Origin: Syntrophales bacterium
GTDB lineage: Bacteria > Desulfobacterota > Syntrophia > Syntrophales > UBA8958
Assembly (NCBI GenBank): GCA_023231165.1
Contig: JALNVY010000124.1
Coordinates: forward strand, 1 to 7,134
Direction of reading: 5' to 3'
DNA: 7,134 nt
Of the stretch, positions 5,433 through 7,134 are shown piece after piece. The position numbers were made by a program, and so were the translations under genes. The stretch's first letter is position 1; each line of letters begins with the position of its first letter. The notes under the pieces are model-generated. The model did not search any database and was not told the DNA's origin. It saw only the letters and a program-made list of their open reading frames with translations.

Positions 5433-7134
5433 TTATGTCCGTTTGAAAAGCCGGGCTAACTGTTTTCCCGTTATGACGATCCAGACCGGGCGGCCGTGGG
5501 GACACGTTGCCGCAAAGGGCAGACGATCGAGATCCTGGCAGAGCCGTGCTACCTCGCCTTCCGAAAGGACTTGGCCCGCCTTGACGGCCCCTTTGCAGGC
5601 CAGAGAAATCAACACCTTATCCCTTTTGTCCTGCCAGGAGACGGCTGACCCCTCGCCGGCGAGCTGCTCGATCAGATCCTGCAGGAGTCCCTGCGGGTTG
5701 AGCTGGCCCAGGATGGCCGGCAGGGACTTGATTACCACGGTATGGCCGCCGAAGGGTTCGATTTCCATTCCCGTTTCCTTCAGGATATCCATATTTTCCA
5801 TAAGCAGACCAAAGTCCGCAGGGGAAAGGGCGACGATCTCGGGAAGGAGCAGAGGTTGGACAATGACCTGCTCCCCAGTGCCGAACTGACGGAACTGTTC
5901 ATAGAGGATTCGTTCGTGGGCGGCATGTTGATCCACCAGGACCAGACCGTCGGGATCGGAAAATACGAGATATGTCCCCCCGGTCTGCCCCAGATAGGTC
6001 ATCCGGGCAAAGGAGCGTTCTCCTGCTGCCGGCGTTGGGTAGGGATCGGTGGTGGCAGGCTTGTTATCATTATCGGATTTGGGGATATGATCGGGGACAC
6101 CGTTTGATGGTGTTCCCAGCCCGCCCGCAGGATAAGAGGACGCGATGCCGTTTATCTGGGGACATGACCCAATTTCGCCAGAAATTGAAATCGTGTCCCC
6201 AGATTCCCCTTCCCCACCTTTCCCGGAGACGGACGAGAAACCGCCGCGGTCAGTCCGTTTCCCCGAAAAACCGTTCATCCCCGAATATGTCGTTCGGCCC
6301 GATGTTTCTTTGACGGCATCCCGGTAGGGGAGCTTCTTCTTGCCCCCATAGAGGGTATAGCGCTTCAAGGCCTCCTCGATCCGGGTCTGGTAGGCCGGCG
6401 AGGCTGTGGCTCTTGCTGCCGCTGTCGATGAGGACAGCCATGTGTGTCCGGCGCCTATGTCCAGGGAAACCTGGGCGAGGCTATGCAGGAGGGACTCAAC
6501 GATCAATCCATAAAGATCCCGGGGATTGCGGAAGCGGACTTCCAGTTTTGCCGGATGGACGTTCACATCTACGTCCTCCGGAGGGATTTCGAGAAAAAGG
6601 GCCGCCGCCGGGTAGCGTTTTGCCTCCACGAGATTCCGGTAGGCCGTCATGATAGCGTGGTTCAGCAGAGGGTCCCGGACATACCGGCCATTGACATAAC
6701 AATAGATACTTTTCGTATTGGACCGGGCGACCTCCGGTCGGGATATGTATCCGGATATACCCATGTTTCCCCGTGTACCCTTTACGGAAAGGAGGGCATC
6801 CCGGGTATCTTTGCCGAGAACGAGGCTGAGCCGTTGCCCCTTATCGGGAGCGGCGGGTATGTCCCAGAGCTGGCGGCCGTTGCTCAGTACGCGGATTTTG
6901 GTTCCTTCATGAGAGAGGGCCGTTCGGGTGATTACTTCCAAGCAGGCCGCCTGCTCAGTCGCCTCCGTCTTGAGGAACTTTTTGCGCACCGGCACGGCGT
7001 CGAAGATCTTGCTGACAAAGATCGCGGTCCCCACCGGGCAACCCGTCTCACGAACCTCCTCTATCCGGGTGTTTTCCACAACAATCCGCGTCCCCGCGAC
7101 GGCTTGGGGCTGACGGGTAAGCAGCTCGACCCTG
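5433..7134 (-). CDS. mutL: DNA mismatch repair protein MutL, endonuclease type, 5' end outside the window
   Basis: MutL links mismatch recognition by MutS to strand incision. 566 residues are visible, counted from the first full codon at 7133; about 105-110 N-terminal residues with the main GHKL ATP-binding motifs are missing, so the true start is not in view. The frame opens with VELLTRQPQAVAGTRIVVE, a normal interior MutL sequence, so a GTG at 7079 is not the start. PVGT lies at 33-36, YVNGRYVRDPLLNHA at 146-160 and DVNVHPAKLEVRF at 189-201, ending the ATPase half. A Gly/Ser-rich linker (about 224-371) is long and contains two palindromes. The C-terminal domain carries the metal-dependent nick motif DQHAAHERILYE at 401-412 (DQHAx2Ex4E), QPLLLPE at 426-432, ACKGAVKAG at 512-520, CPHGRP at 544-549 and a terminal LFKRT. 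These mark an active-endonuclease MutL, typical of bacteria without MutH. One oddity: KIFDAVPVRKKFLK replaces the usual LFFNVPARRKFLK. Confidence 0.97.
   Translation of the reverse strand, partial: RVELLTRQPQAVAGTRIVVENTRIEEVRETGCPVGTAIFVSKIFDAVPVRKKFLKTEATEQAACLEVITRTALSHEGTKIRVLSNGRQLWDIPAAPDKGQRLSLVLGKDTRDALLSVKGTRGNMGISGYISRPEVARSNTKSIYCYVNGRYVRDPLLNHAIMTAYRNLVEAKRYPAAALFLEIPPEDVDVNVHPAKLEVRFRNPRDLYGLIVESLLHSLAQVSLDIGAGHTWLSSSTAAARATASPAYQTRIEEALKRYTLYGGKKKLPYRDAVKETSGRTTYSGMNGFSGKRTDRGGFSSVSGKGGEGESGDTISISGEIGSCPQINGIASSYPAGGLGTPSNGVPDHIPKSDNDNKPATTDPYPTPAAGERSFARMTYLGQTGGTYLVFSDPDGLVLVDQHAAHERILYEQFRQFGTGEQVIVQPLLLPEIVALSPADFGLLMENMDILKETGMEIEPFGGHTVVIKSLPAILGQLNPQGLLQDLIEQLAGEGSAVSWQDKRDKVLISLACKGAVKAGQVLSEGEVARLCQDLDRLPFAATCPHGRPVWIVITGKQLARLFKRT
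6093..6119. repeat. Imperfect hairpin with GGGGACACC-like ends in the mutL linker
   Basis: GGGACACC (6094-6101) pairs with GGTG-T-TCCC (6109-6117), an 8-bp stem with one bulged T and a 7-nt loop. Read on the mutL strand it begins CTGGGAACACC and ends GGTGTCCCC, resembling the ends of the larger palindrome at 6154-6204. It is translated in frame within the MutL linker (Gly-Thr-Pro-Ser-Asn-Gly-Val-Pro). It may be a decayed second unit of the same element. Confidence 0.45.
6154..6204. repeat. 51-bp palindromic element inserted in frame in the mutL linker
   Basis: ATCTGGGGACA (6154-6164) is perfectly complementary to TGTCCCCAGAT (6194-6204). Inside this 11-bp stem follow a G-T wobble, two more pairs, a CCC/GAAA internal loop, a 6-bp AATTTC/GAAATT stem (6171-6176 and 6181-6186) and a 4-nt loop. 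The whole unit is 51 bp, 17 codons, and MutL is read straight through it (residues 311-327 of the visible part). Five of its six frames lack stops. The GGGGACA ends resemble repeats I associate with REP-associated tyrosine transposases (RAYTs) in Deltaproteobacteria; that link is from memory and untested here. No target-site duplication is evident. Confidence 0.75.

Noticed and set aside
5320..5505. 62-codon upstream extension of miaA overlapping the end of mutL
   Set aside because: MiaA proteins start just before the P-loop strand; the extension crosses a palindrome and reads as the mutL 3' end in another frame.
7077..7079. GTG as the start codon of mutL
   Set aside because: The frame continues upstream to the window edge with clear MutL sequence (VELLTRQPQAVAGTRIVV), so the gene is truncated by the window rather than starting there.

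Overview
The window is a run of five genes, all on the minus strand, from what looks like a Gram-negative bacterium of the Deltaproteobacteria/Desulfobacterota type (Syntrophales- or Geobacter-like). I infer this from moderately high GC, a valS-nadC neighbourhood, an endonuclease-type MutL (as in bacteria without MutH) and a lipoprotein with an outer-membrane type signal. No rRNA, tRNA, CRISPR array, integrase, transposase gene or plasmid function is visible.

In transcription order, high to low coordinates: (1) mutL, mismatch repair, missing its 5' part at the window edge; (2) a 113-nt gap holding a perfect short palindrome; (3) miaA, tRNA A37 dimethylallyltransferase; (4) a 136-nt gap with a good sigma70-type promoter; (5) an unnamed lipoprotein with TPR and S-layer-homology (SLH) regions; (6) a 77-nt gap with an 11-bp hairpin; (7) valS, valyl-tRNA synthetase, complete; (8) a 102-nt gap with a small hairpin; (9) the first 64 codons of nadC, quinolinate phosphoribosyltransferase, running off the left edge.

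Four of the five genes are housekeeping: DNA repair, tRNA modification, tRNA charging and NAD synthesis. mutL-miaA is a widespread pair, and valS beside nadC is common in Deltaproteobacteria. The lipoprotein is the outsider. It has its own promoter and Shine-Dalgarno sequence and probably acts at the cell envelope.

The most interesting signal lies inside mutL. A 51-bp palindromic unit (6154-6204) with ATCTGGGGACA / TGTCCCCAGAT ends sits in frame in the low-complexity linker between the ATPase and endonuclease domains. A weaker hairpin with related ends lies about 35 bp away. It resembles a REP/RAYT-type dispersed element that has become protein-coding, comparable in principle to Rickettsia palindromic elements. 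I do not see a new multi-gene system in the window.
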